Source of the DNA: Nitrospiraceae bacterium
Lineage (GTDB): Bacteria; Nitrospirota; Thermodesulfovibrionia; UBA6902
NCBI GenBank assembly: GCA_020354155.1
Contig: CP070644.1
Coordinates: 2,469,340-2,484,812, forward strand
Reading direction: 5' to 3'
DNA length: 15,473 nucleotides
The notes below the pieces were generated by a model. It saw only the letters and a program-made list of their open reading frames with translations, was not told the origin of the DNA and made no database searches. The position numbers and the translations under genes are program-made. Positions 8,131 to 14,361 of this stretch are shown piece by piece (position 1 is the stretch's first letter; each line of letters opens with the position of its first letter).

Positions 8131-8985
8131 ATGACCCATAAACTGACCCGCACACATGTCCTGCTTTTCATAGCAACTTTCTTTACTACCCTTATGGCAG
8201 GAGCATTGCTGAATGGGGTCATTCCCTGGGAAGAACCAGGCAGGATATATCTGGGACTCCCCTTTTCCCTTACACTGCTTCTTATCCTTGGGACCCATGA
8301 GTTATCGCATTATTATATGTCCCGAAGGCATCATGTGCAGGCAACCCTGCCCTATTTTATTCCGGCACCACCAATACCTTTTATTATTGGTACGTTCGGC
8401 GCTATTATCAAAATGAAGCCGCCCATTCCGGACAGGCGCTCCCTCATTGACATAGGTGCGTCGGGGCCGATCGGTGGTTTTGTTATTGCAGTTATTGCAT
8501 GTTTTGTAGGACTGAACTGGTCAGAGGTTGTTCCATCTGTGCCAACCGGAGATTTAGAACAGCGTCTTGCTATGGGCCATTCTATACTTTTTGGATTTAT
8601 TTCAAAATTAGTTATAAATATTGACTCTGACAAATACGATATTATCCTTCATCCCATTGCATTTGCGGGGTGGGTAGGTCTACTTGTAACTTCATTAAAT
8701 TTATTACCAATTGGACAACTTGACGGAGGACATATTGTTTATGCCCTGTTCGGTGAAAGACATGCCACAATAGCAAGGATTACGATACCGGTGCTTCTCG
8801 TCATGGGTTTAACGTTCTGGCCTGGATGGATCCTATGGGCAGCTTTAATGATTATAATAGGGTATAAACATCCACCTGTAGTATATCCTCACATTATGCT
8901 TGATAAACGACGAAAAAATATTGGCTGGTTATCTCTTGTAATTTTTATAATTACTTTTACTCCAGAACCTTTTAAACTGATCTGA
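8131..8985 (+). CDS. Site-2 protease-like intramembrane zinc metallopeptidase (M50 family)
   Basis: 284-aa polytopic membrane protein. The zinc-binding HExxH motif is HELSH (56-60) in the second hydrophobic segment, and the third-ligand motif is LLPIGQLDGGH (191-201) with Asp198, as in S2P/M50 proteases. Other hydrophobic spans lie at about 8-30, 43-62, 82-93, 112-128, 175-192, 216-244 and 265-277. Members cut membrane-bound regulators or signal remnants inside the bilayer. No PDZ domain is present, which sets it apart from RseP; it resembles the short plant/cyanobacterial EGY-like and archaeal-like type. ATG follows the DUF2062 stop by one base. GC content falls sharply in the second half (for example about 22% in 8581-8640 against about 50% in 8401-8460) with no break in the frame. 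Confidence 0.88.
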   Translation: MTHKLTRTHVLLFIATFFTTLMAGALLNGVIPWEEPGRIYLGLPFSLTLLLILGTHELSHYYMSRRHHVQATLPYFIPAPPIPFIIGTFGAIIKMKPPIPDRRSLIDIGASGPIGGFVIAVIACFVGLNWSEVVPSVPTGDLEQRLAMGHSILFGFISKLVINIDSDKYDIILHPIAFAGWVGLLVTSLNLLPIGQLDGGHIVYALFGERHATIARITIPVLLVMGLTFWPGWILWAALMIIIGYKHPPVVYPHIMLDKRRKNIGWLSLVIFIITFTPEPFKLI

Positions 8986-9064
8986 TTATCTTCATATCTC
9001 CATGCCACTTTACATTTCAATGTTTTATGACTAGAAAGTTCTATCTATGTTCTTGTTTACATCA

Positions 9065-10444
9065 TTAAAGAATTGGCAGGCGAATCTCTACACTAAGTCC
9101 GCCATCGGGTGCATTGGACGCCCTTACCTCGCCACCATGCATCTTAACAGCATGGTAAGTAATGGCAAGCCCGATACCCATCCCGCCTGACTGACGATCC
9201 CGGGACTCTGCCACGCGGTAAAAGGGGCTGAAGAGGTTTGCAAGAGATTCTTTCGGCACTCCAGCCCCATGATCGCGTACTTTTATGAATGCACAATCTT
9301 TCCCTCCAAGCTCCTGTCTCTTGAGGGACATCTCAACTTCTGACCCTTCCGGAGTGTATCGAATCTCATTCCGCACAACATTTTCTACTGCCCTCCGAAA
9401 CAGGTCCCTGGATCCGGTAATAAGAACATCATTACCCAGGTCTGCTTTTACCGACAGGTTCCTACTCTTTGCTTCAAACACAGCATCATCATACACTTCT
9501 TTCACCAGTGATGAGAGATCAATGGATACTGATTCAATATGTTCAGCTCCGCTTTCAAGCAGCGTAAGAGTGCGGAGTTGACCGATGAGCGAGTTCATCC
9601 TCTCCGTCTCCTGTTCAATATGATCAAGTGAATTGAGGGTTTCCGTGTCTGATGTTCTTCGGGCAAGTTCCAGGGCAACATTCAGCCTTGTGAGGGGGGA
9701 TCGAAGTTCATGCGAAATATCTCTCAGCAAACGTCCCTGGGAGGCCATCAAGGATTCAATCCGCTCAGCCATAATGTCAAAGTCTTTCCCGAGGTCAGTG
9801 AGCTCATCTTTTCTGGTGCCAAGCTCAGGAACGACCCTTGTCTTCAGATCTCCTGATGCAAGCTGTTGTGTCGCTCTCCTCAGTTTTCGGACCGGTGACG
9901 TCAAATACCATGCAAGCCAGTAACAGAACACACTGGCAATAATAAAGATAACGAGAAGCCGCAGGCTGAGGAAACGGGGGTTCAGGTATCTCCAGACAGG
10001 AGACATCCGGGGCCGACGTGGCATTTCTTTCACAATGGCATAGGATTGCCCCGCTGAGCCATATAAGGGACGGGCAAGGAGAATACTTTTTTCCAGAGTA
10101 TGATACTCCGTATCGCCGCTTTTCAGGACCCGGTCAGCAAGGGCTGCTGCTTCAGGAGGCTCTGTTGTTCCAGTTACAGATTCCCCCCTATTGTTAAACA
10201 GCGCCAAGGTTCTTCCCCGTCTCTGCCTTTCTCTGAATATAAATTCCTTCAGTGCTCCGGAACCATTGCGCTCTAAAATATCAACTGCCATCTGTCCTTC
10301 CCGGGACAGTCTCCTGACCAGACGGCTGTCTTCTCTGAAAGGCCTGTGCGGTTCGATAACTGACATAAGCACAATTGTTGAAGCCATTATCATAATGGTT
10401 GCCAGCCAGAACCAGAGAAATATTTTTATAAAGAGACTGCTCAT
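9065..10444 (-). CDS. CpxA-like sensor histidine kinase
   Basis: 459-aa inner-membrane kinase of the CpxA type. Layout: membrane span 1 at about 8-30; a periplasmic sensor domain of about 130 residues (31-162); membrane span 2 at 163-183; HAMP linker to about 235; HisKA with phospho-acceptor His245 in RDISHELRSP; and HATPase with N box (Asn355/Asn359), G1 DHGAGVP (391-397) and G2 GGMGIGLAI (420-428). The stretch ESRDRQSGGMGIGLAI and the end GGLSVEIRLP are very close to E. coli CpxA. The frame stays open to a TTG at 10480, but ATG 10442-10444 gives the normal CpxA-like start MSSLFIKIF; neither has a strong ribosome site. The N box reads RNEIRYTP, where Ala is more usual at the Glu position. 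The gene lies downstream of the CpxR-like regulator. Confidence 0.93.
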   Translation of the reverse strand: MSSLFIKIFLWFWLATIMIMASTIVLMSVIEPHRPFREDSRLVRRLSREGQMAVDILERNGSGALKEFIFRERQRRGRTLALFNNRGESVTGTTEPPEAAALADRVLKSGDTEYHTLEKSILLARPLYGSAGQSYAIVKEMPRRPRMSPVWRYLNPRFLSLRLLVIFIIASVFCYWLAWYLTSPVRKLRRATQQLASGDLKTRVVPELGTRKDELTDLGKDFDIMAERIESLMASQGRLLRDISHELRSPLTRLNVALELARRTSDTETLNSLDHIEQETERMNSLIGQLRTLTLLESGAEHIESVSIDLSSLVKEVYDDAVFEAKSRNLSVKADLGNDVLITGSRDLFRRAVENVVRNEIRYTPEGSEVEMSLKRQELGGKDCAFIKVRDHGAGVPKESLANLFSPFYRVAESRDRQSGGMGIGLAITYHAVKMHGGEVRASNAPDGGLSVEIRLPIL

Positions 10445-10539
10445 ATTAAACAAATGAAAAAGTGAAACTCCAAAATGCAAAATTAATGAAAAAACTCTTT
10501 TTTGTAAAAACTTCTCTCCTTAATTTTGATCTTTAATTT
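10445..10539. repeat. AT-rich segment between the cpxR-like and cpxA-like genes
   Basis: The 95-nt spacer is dominated by A and T runs, with repeated AAAATTAA, TTAATTTT and TTTAATTTT blocks in opposite orientations, similar in style to the gap at 7564-7655. It separates two genes that usually abut or overlap in Cpx operons and leaves the kinase without a good ribosome site. It may be a remnant of a small repeated element; I could not define exact ends. Confidence 0.4.
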
Positions 10540-11253
10540 TCAAGGATTCTTCTGACCTGAGTCCGCATAGAGGTACCCTATTCCCCGTACCGTTTTGATT
10601 CGTTCCAGGCCTTTCACTTTATGTCCCAGTTTCTTTCTCAGACTGCTAATATGCACATCCATACTCCTGTCAAAGGGATCAAGATTCCGTCCCAGCACCT
10701 TGATCACTAGATCCTTTCTTGAGACCACCTCGCCGGCTGACTTCATCAACATGTCAAGGAGATCAAATTCCACTGCAGTAAGTTCAACTGTCCTGCCTTT
10801 TTTTCTTACTGTCCTCGTGCTTCTATCGAGCTCAATATCGCCGATAATTAAACGCCTGGCAGGGCTTTCGTCTTCCTTTCCGGCCTTCTGCTCTTTACCC
10901 CTCCGCTGTATCGCCCGGATACGGGCAACGAGTTCACGGGGATTGAAAGGTTTTGGAAGATAATCATCTGCCCCCATTTCAAGTCCGACGATCCTGTCCA
11001 CTTCTTCACCCCGTGCAGTCAGCATGAGCACAGGAATAACAGAACTCTTCCGGAGAGTCCGTAATACCTCAAAACCATTTACCCCGGGCAGCATAACATC
11101 GAGAACAACAAAATCATGGTCCCCTGAGAGGGCCCGTGCAATCCCCCTGTCTGAGTCATGCACCGCCTCAACGTCAAAACCTTCAGGGCTCAGATAATCA
11201 TTCAGAAGTTCGCAAAGCTCTACATCATCATCAATAACCAGGATACGGTTCAT
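10540..11253 (-). CDS. CpxR-like OmpR-family response regulator
   Basis: 237-aa cytoplasmic transcription factor. The receiver domain (1-118) has acidic residues 8-10, phospho-acceptor Asp52 (LDVMLPG), Thr79 and Lys101. The run MLTARGEEVDRIVGLEMGADD continuing into YLPKPFNPRELVARIRAI (77-115) is nearly CpxR. A charged linker leads to a winged-helix DNA-binding domain (135-230) with LDPFDRSMDVHISSLRKKL (191-209) and TVRGIGYLY (221-229), again matching CpxR (family residues PFDRAIDMHISNLRRKL). ATG 11251-11253 is preceded by AAAGGATGA at a slightly long distance. It is first in the leftward operon and divergent from the Spy-like gene, the same order as E. coli cpxP/cpxRA. It is probably autoregulated through the repeats at 11344-11401. 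Confidence 0.95.
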   Translation of the reverse strand: MNRILVIDDDVELCELLNDYLSPEGFDVEAVHDSDRGIARALSGDHDFVVLDVMLPGVNGFEVLRTLRKSSVIPVLMLTARGEEVDRIVGLEMGADDYLPKPFNPRELVARIRAIQRRGKEQKAGKEDESPARRLIIGDIELDRSTRTVRKKGRTVELTAVEFDLLDMLMKSAGEVVSRKDLVIKVLGRNLDPFDRSMDVHISSLRKKLGHKVKGLERIKTVRGIGYLYADSGQKNP

Positions 11254-11294
11254 AATACGATCATCCTTTCTGAAAGAATCCTGTTCACGACTGT

Positions 11295-11300
11295 ATTATA
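11295..11300 (-). promoter_or_regulatory. -10 element of the cpxRA-like operon promoter
   Basis: A perfect TATAAT on the minus strand, about 42 nt before the regulator's ATG. No acceptable -35 lies 16-18 nt upstream, which fits an activator-dependent promoter. Confidence 0.45.
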
Positions 11301-11343
11301 TCCAAACGTGCAGGTTTATAGACGTAAAATTTTATTAAGCAGT

Positions 11344-11401
11344 CTTAACAATTCTTTACAAAACTTTGCCTTCCTTCACTCACACTTAACCCACACTTAA
11401 A
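11344..11401. promoter_or_regulatory. Array of six phased CpxR-box-like half-sites
   Basis: Read on the plus strand, six direct hexamers occur: CTTAAC 11344, CTTTAC 11354, CTTTGC 11364, CTTCAC 11374, CTTAAC 11385 and CTTAAA 11396. Start-to-start spacing is 10, 10, 10, 11 and 11 bp, one helical turn each. On the minus strand these read GTTAAG, GTAAAG, GCAAAG, GTGAAG, GTTAAG and TTTAAG, close to the E. coli CpxR half-site GTAAA (GTAAA-N5-GTAAA, also a 10-bp period). The array ends 11 nt before the candidate -10 (TACGAT, 11413-11418) of the Spy-like gene and lies upstream of the cpxRA-like -10. Binding by the local regulator is inferred. Confidence 0.6.
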
Positions 11402-11412
11402 ATGTAATGTTC

Positions 11413-11418
11413 TACGAT
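11413..11418 (+). promoter_or_regulatory. Candidate -10 of the Spy/CpxP-like gene promoter
   Basis: TACGAT (4/6) with no recognisable -35 at 17 nt; that place is taken by the last half-site of the array. This would suit activation by a regulator bound next to RNA polymerase. The leader to ATG 11457 would be about 30 nt and includes AAAGGAG at 11444-11450. Confidence 0.4.
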
Positions 11419-11456
11419 ACAAACATGAAGAGAGTTCAAATGGAAAGGAGAAAGTC

Positions 11457-12212
11457 ATGAAATCAGACAAAGGAAATAAAAATCGCAGGAGAGGGATACC
11501 GTTCGCACTGCTTGCAGCCGGGCTCTTCATCATTATTACAGGACTGGCTGCGCAGCCCCTGATGGCAAAATCCCGGGGTTGGTCCGGTCCTCGTCATTCA
11601 CCTGATGAAATCCTGCAGACGTTAACAGAGCGTCTTGATCTTACCGCAGAGCAAATCAATGCAGTACGGCCGATCATTGAGGAGAAACACAGAAAGATGA
11701 TTGACATGCAAGGCCAGACCGGAGACGACAGGAAGGCGGCGCAGATCCAAAAAATGAAACTGCGGTGGGAGACAGAAATGCAGCTTGGCGCCATCCTTAC
11801 TGATGAGCAGGTTGATAGGTACCTTACATTCAAGCAGGAGCAGCGTGGACAGCGGCATGGCGGCAAATTTCGCGATGGCAAGAGGGGAAGAGGCTTTAAT
11901 CGATCTCCTGAACAGATGCTGGAGCGCATGAGTTCCCGTCTTGGTCTTACCGATGATCAGGCCGCAGAAGCAGAGCCTATTCTGAAAGAGAGTTTCGCAA
12001 AAAGGAGAGCACTGTTTGAAAAGTACAGGGCACAGAAACAGCTGACCAGGGAGTCCATGCATAACGAGATGCAAATCATAGGGGACGAAACCCATGCAAG
12101 GCTGTCAACAATACTCAATGACGAGCAAATGGAGAAACTTAATGCAATACAGGAGGAAAAGCGCTCCCGATATAACAGGCGTTTTAACGGCGACAATCCT
12201 GTGGGGTTTTGA
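11457..12212 (+). CDS. Double-domain CpxP/Spy (LTxxQ) periplasmic protein
   Basis: 251-aa secreted protein of the LTxxQ family (Spy chaperone, CpxP, CnrX-like metal sensors). The basic N-terminus and hydrophobic run at 14-37 form a signal peptide, with likely cleavage near LMA-KS. Four LTxxQ-type motifs occur: LTAEQ (62-66), LTDEQ (114-118), LTDDQ (164-168) and LNDEQ (220-224). They fall into two similar repeats, each opening with SP(D/E)(E/Q)xL (49-130 and 150-236) and joined by a Gly/Arg-rich linker (130-149). Classic Spy or CpxP is about 160 aa with one such pair, so this looks like a tandem duplication. AAAGGAG sits 6 nt before the ATG. It is transcribed away from cpxRA, as cpxP is in E. 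coli, so a chaperone/feedback role in envelope stress is likely but inferred. Confidence 0.88.
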   Translation: MKSDKGNKNRRRGIPFALLAAGLFIIITGLAAQPLMAKSRGWSGPRHSPDEILQTLTERLDLTAEQINAVRPIIEEKHRKMIDMQGQTGDDRKAAQIQKMKLRWETEMQLGAILTDEQVDRYLTFKQEQRGQRHGGKFRDGKRGRGFNRSPEQMLERMSSRLGLTDDQAAEAEPILKESFAKRRALFEKYRAQKQLTRESMHNEMQIIGDETHARLSTILNDEQMEKLNAIQEEKRSRYNRRFNGDNPVGF

Positions 12213-12219
12213 ATAGATG

Positions 12220-12258
12220 GAGACAAGTGGCAGAGGGCAATCTCTCTGCCACTGTCTC
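12220..12258 (+). other. Intercistronic RNA hairpin
   Basis: GAGACAAGTGGCAGAG (12220-12235) pairs with CTCTGCCACTGTCTC (12244-12258): 15 base pairs with one bulged A and an 8-nt loop. No T run follows, so it is not a typical terminator. It lies between the Spy-like gene and the SH3/DUF6515 gene, 42 nt before the latter's ATG, and could limit read-through, stabilise the upstream mRNA, or mark a processing site. Confidence 0.7.
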
Positions 12259-12300
12259 AAGGATGTACGCTGTAAAAACCTCAGTGAAAGGAGGCAGATC

Positions 12301-13080
12301 ATGAACAGAAAATCCAGCATAATCCAGAAAATTACAACCCTTGCATGTATCGGGATCTTTGCTCTCACATCAGTTCCTCTGACAGCAAGTGATTCATATG
12401 CTGACAGGCGGGACAGAAAGAGGAACTACAGTCGCGAATATCGCGAAAGAGATAATTCACCCCGTTATGAACGTAACAGGGACAGACGTGGTAAGAGATA
12501 CGCAGTCGACAAACGCCGGAGTGCAAAACGGCATGTTCTATCACCGAGAACTGCCCGGTATGGATATGTCGTCAAAAGGCTGCCACGGGGATACAGACGT
12601 TCCTGGTACAACAGGAAACCCTATTACTATAGTAGAGGTATCTTCTATCGACCGGTCAGTTACGGTTTCTCTGTAGTGCGACCACCGATAGGCGCCATCG
12701 TTGTAAGTCTCCCTATCGGCTACCAGAGGCTCTGGATAGATAACACAACTTACTATAGTTACGGCGGTACCTTTTACCGAAGGGTACCTGCAGGATACGC
12801 AGTTGTAAATCCTCCTGCTGCGGTAGTTGTAAATGACACAACCCCGGAAGTGGTACAGCCATCAAGGCCTGCAACAGGAGAAGTGATCGTGAATGCACCT
12901 GTCCTGAATGTCCGTGCAGGACCAAGCATGAGTGAAAACAAGATTTATCAGATTGATGAAGGCTATATTCTTGAAGTCCATGGCAGATCTGATGGATGGT
13001 TGTATGTACAGATACCCAATGGTGAGTATGGATGGGTCAAGGCTGTGTTCACAAAAAAACTCGAACCTGCAAGCGGATAG
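12301..13080 (+). CDS. Secreted DUF6515-like protein with C-terminal bacterial SH3 domain
   Basis: 259-aa exported protein. A signal peptide covers about 1-35 (hydrophobic 11-30). A very basic Arg/Tyr/Asp-rich segment (36-85) follows, then two copies of a Tyr-rich repeat with the pattern LPxGYxRxW...YYxxxGxFYRxV...VVxPP (88-129 and 131-172), typical of DUF6515. A linker leads to an SH3_3-type domain (194-256) with NVRAGPS (203-209) and YGWVKAVF (243-250). Bacterial SH3 domains often bind cell-wall peptides. The frame opens further upstream at an ATG at 12217, but ATG 12301 has GAAAGGAGG and begins at the signal peptide. It shares the Spy-like gene's transcript and ends at a strong terminator, so an envelope-stress role is likely but unproven. 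Confidence 0.88.
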   Translation: MNRKSSIIQKITTLACIGIFALTSVPLTASDSYADRRDRKRNYSREYRERDNSPRYERNRDRRGKRYAVDKRRSAKRHVLSPRTARYGYVVKRLPRGYRRSWYNRKPYYYSRGIFYRPVSYGFSVVRPPIGAIVVSLPIGYQRLWIDNTTYYSYGGTFYRRVPAGYAVVNPPAAVVVNDTTPEVVQPSRPATGEVIVNAPVLNVRAGPSMSENKIYQIDEGYILEVHGRSDGWLYVQIPNGEYGWVKAVFTKKLEPASG

Positions 13081-13089
13081 TTCAAACCG

Positions 13090-13117
13090 AAAAGGTGGGG
13101 TCCTGCCCCACCTTTTT
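13090..13117 (+). terminator. Rho-independent terminator of the Spy-like/SH3 operon
   Basis: AAAAGGTGGGG (13090-13100) pairs perfectly with CCCCACCTTTT (13106-13116) around a 5-nt loop, and the last T run makes the U tract. The 11-bp stem starts 10 nt after the stop codon. The A-rich left side would let it work weakly in both directions. Confidence 0.93.
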
Positions 13118-13158
13118 CCGCCCCGTTCTACCAGTCCTTCATGAAGTCAAGCTGGTTA

Positions 13159-13176
13159 CCCCCTTTGCCAAGGGGG
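13159..13176. repeat. Small GC hairpin CCCCCTT-loop-AAGGGGG
   Basis: CCCCCTT (13159-13165) and AAGGGGG (13170-13176) form a perfect 7-bp stem with a TGCC loop, in the gap between the terminator and the PHP gene. Hairpins of this shape are often dispersed extragenic repeats in genomes of this type. No T run follows on either strand. The rest of 13118-13247 shows nothing I can name. Confidence 0.5.
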
Positions 13177-13247
13177 GATAACAAACAACATAGCCATTTT
13201 ATAAATTACCTGCACTCTTCCCTGATGACAATTAATTAGTCATAAAC

Positions 13248-13892
13248 ATGTATCATAACTATATGATATTCAAGATAGACCTCCATGTTCATTCAAAATT
13301 CAGCGGTGATAATGAATCAGAACCTGAGGCATCAGTGCTGCATGCAATACAGACCGGACTTAGGGGAATAGCCTTCACTGAACACTATTCCTACGATGCT
13401 TCAGACTTTGCCGAAGCCCTGAGAGAAAAATATGCAGGAAAGATCATGATATTCAGGGGAGTAGAGTACTCTTCAGCAGAAGGGCACTGCCTGGTTTTTG
13501 GTGTGAATACTGACCGACTAAATATAAAAAACGCATCTATGAAAGATCTGACCCCCCTTGTAAACGAACAGGGCGGTGTTGTCATCCCCACACACCCTTA
13601 CAGGGGGGCAAACAGTATCGGGGAAGAAATCAAATCATTGAAAGGTATCTGCGCCATTGAAGGTCATAACGGGTACTCCCATCATTTCCAGAACACAAAG
13701 GCAGTCAGGGCTGCCGGTGAATTAAAGCTTCCCTTTACCGGCGGATCAGATGCCCATGCACCACAGGAAGCCGGCTCATGTTACACTGAGTTCCTGAATA
13801 ACGTTACCTATGAGAATTTTATTGATCTGCTGAAAGGCGGGGACTACAGGGGAGTGGACACACGAAAAATCAGCAGGGTCTGGCCCTTTTAG
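13248..13892 (+). CDS. PHP-domain metal-dependent phosphoesterase
   Basis: 214-aa cytoplasmic protein of the PHP superfamily, which hydrolyses phosphate esters using a cluster of two or three metal ions. Ligand-type residues are all visible: HVH (13-15), TEH (44-46), Glu73 in RGVEYS, His116 in PTHPYRG, EGHNG (138-142) and GSDAH (166-170). There is no polymerase or histidinol-phosphatase extension, so it belongs to the small stand-alone group (TrpH-like nucleases or nucleotide/phosphate esterases); the substrate is unknown. Neither ATG 13248 nor the in-frame ATG 13263 (starting MIFKIDLHVH, a common family start) has a clear ribosome site, so the true start may be 15 nt downstream. It stands alone after a terminator and is followed by a long gap. 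Confidence 0.87.
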   Translation: MYHNYMIFKIDLHVHSKFSGDNESEPEASVLHAIQTGLRGIAFTEHYSYDASDFAEALREKYAGKIMIFRGVEYSSAEGHCLVFGVNTDRLNIKNASMKDLTPLVNEQGGVVIPTHPYRGANSIGEEIKSLKGICAIEGHNGYSHHFQNTKAVRAAGELKLPFTGGSDAHAPQEAGSCYTEFLNNVTYENFIDLLKGGDYRGVDTRKISRVWPF

Positions 13893-14361
13893 CAAAAATT
13901 TCAATCATTTCCTTCTTTAAGCCCGGTTATCTTCCATTGAGAGATTTCATCCTACAACCTTCTGCTATTCTTACGTGCCTAAGAAAAGGAACAAAAGAAG
14001 GGCTGTTCAGTGGGGAGAAAAAACGGGACAGGTCCCATGGGACCTGTCCATAATGTAATCAATAGTTCCACAGGAAATTTCAGATTGGCAATATGTACGA
14101 TTTATCGGTAATCCATAGACATAGTTCGATTAGCAATCGATGTGATTTATCTGTAAAATGTGAAAGGTTTCTCCGCATAATTATAGCCCCATATTGACGT
14201 TATTACCCAATCAGTTCGCTATTATTGTTTTCACAAAATACATCTGTCTCCACTCTTTGACTCGGGAGGAAAATGAATTAAAGAAGGAAGTACTAAAAGC
14301 CGAATGTTATAACCAAATTGCATTGAATAAGGACTTATCCAAAAAGCTCTTGGAGGATTGA
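13893..14361. other. 469-nt intergenic region with repeats, no recognised gene
   Basis: No tRNA or clear intrinsic terminator is visible. The left half holds a perfect 24-bp palindrome (14026-14049). Next come two near-identical 13-mers, GATTTATCGGTAA at 14099 and GATTTATCTGTAA at 14144, flanking a short inverted repeat TCGATT-AGC-AATCGA (14126-14140). A TTGACG at 14194 lacks a well-spaced -10. From 14164 one frame stays open to a TGA at 14359-14361, immediately before the next gene. Its last 34 codons (from TTG 14257) would encode a Lys/Glu/Leu-rich, coiled-coil-like peptide with no normal start; it may be a decayed gene end. Confidence 0.6.
14026..14049. repeat. Perfect 24-bp palindrome
   Basis: GGACAGGTCCCA followed directly by its exact reverse complement TGGGACCTGTCC. 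There is no T tract, so it is unlikely to be a terminator. It looks like a REP-type extragenic palindrome. Each half itself contains the partly inverted GGACAGGTCC. Confidence 0.85.

Noticed and set aside
9285..9923. Plus-strand open frames opposite the histidine kinase
   Set aside because: Antisense shadows; the minus strand carries all histidine-kinase motifs in one frame.
10445..10480. TTG-started extension of the CpxA-like kinase
   Set aside because: The 12 extra residues come from the AT-rich spacer; ATG 10444 gives the normal cytoplasmic-side start before membrane span 1.
12217..12300. 28-codon N-terminal extension of the SH3/DUF6515 gene
   Set aside because: It starts inside the intercistronic hairpin without a ribosome site, while ATG 12301 has GAAAGGAGG and begins a signal peptide.
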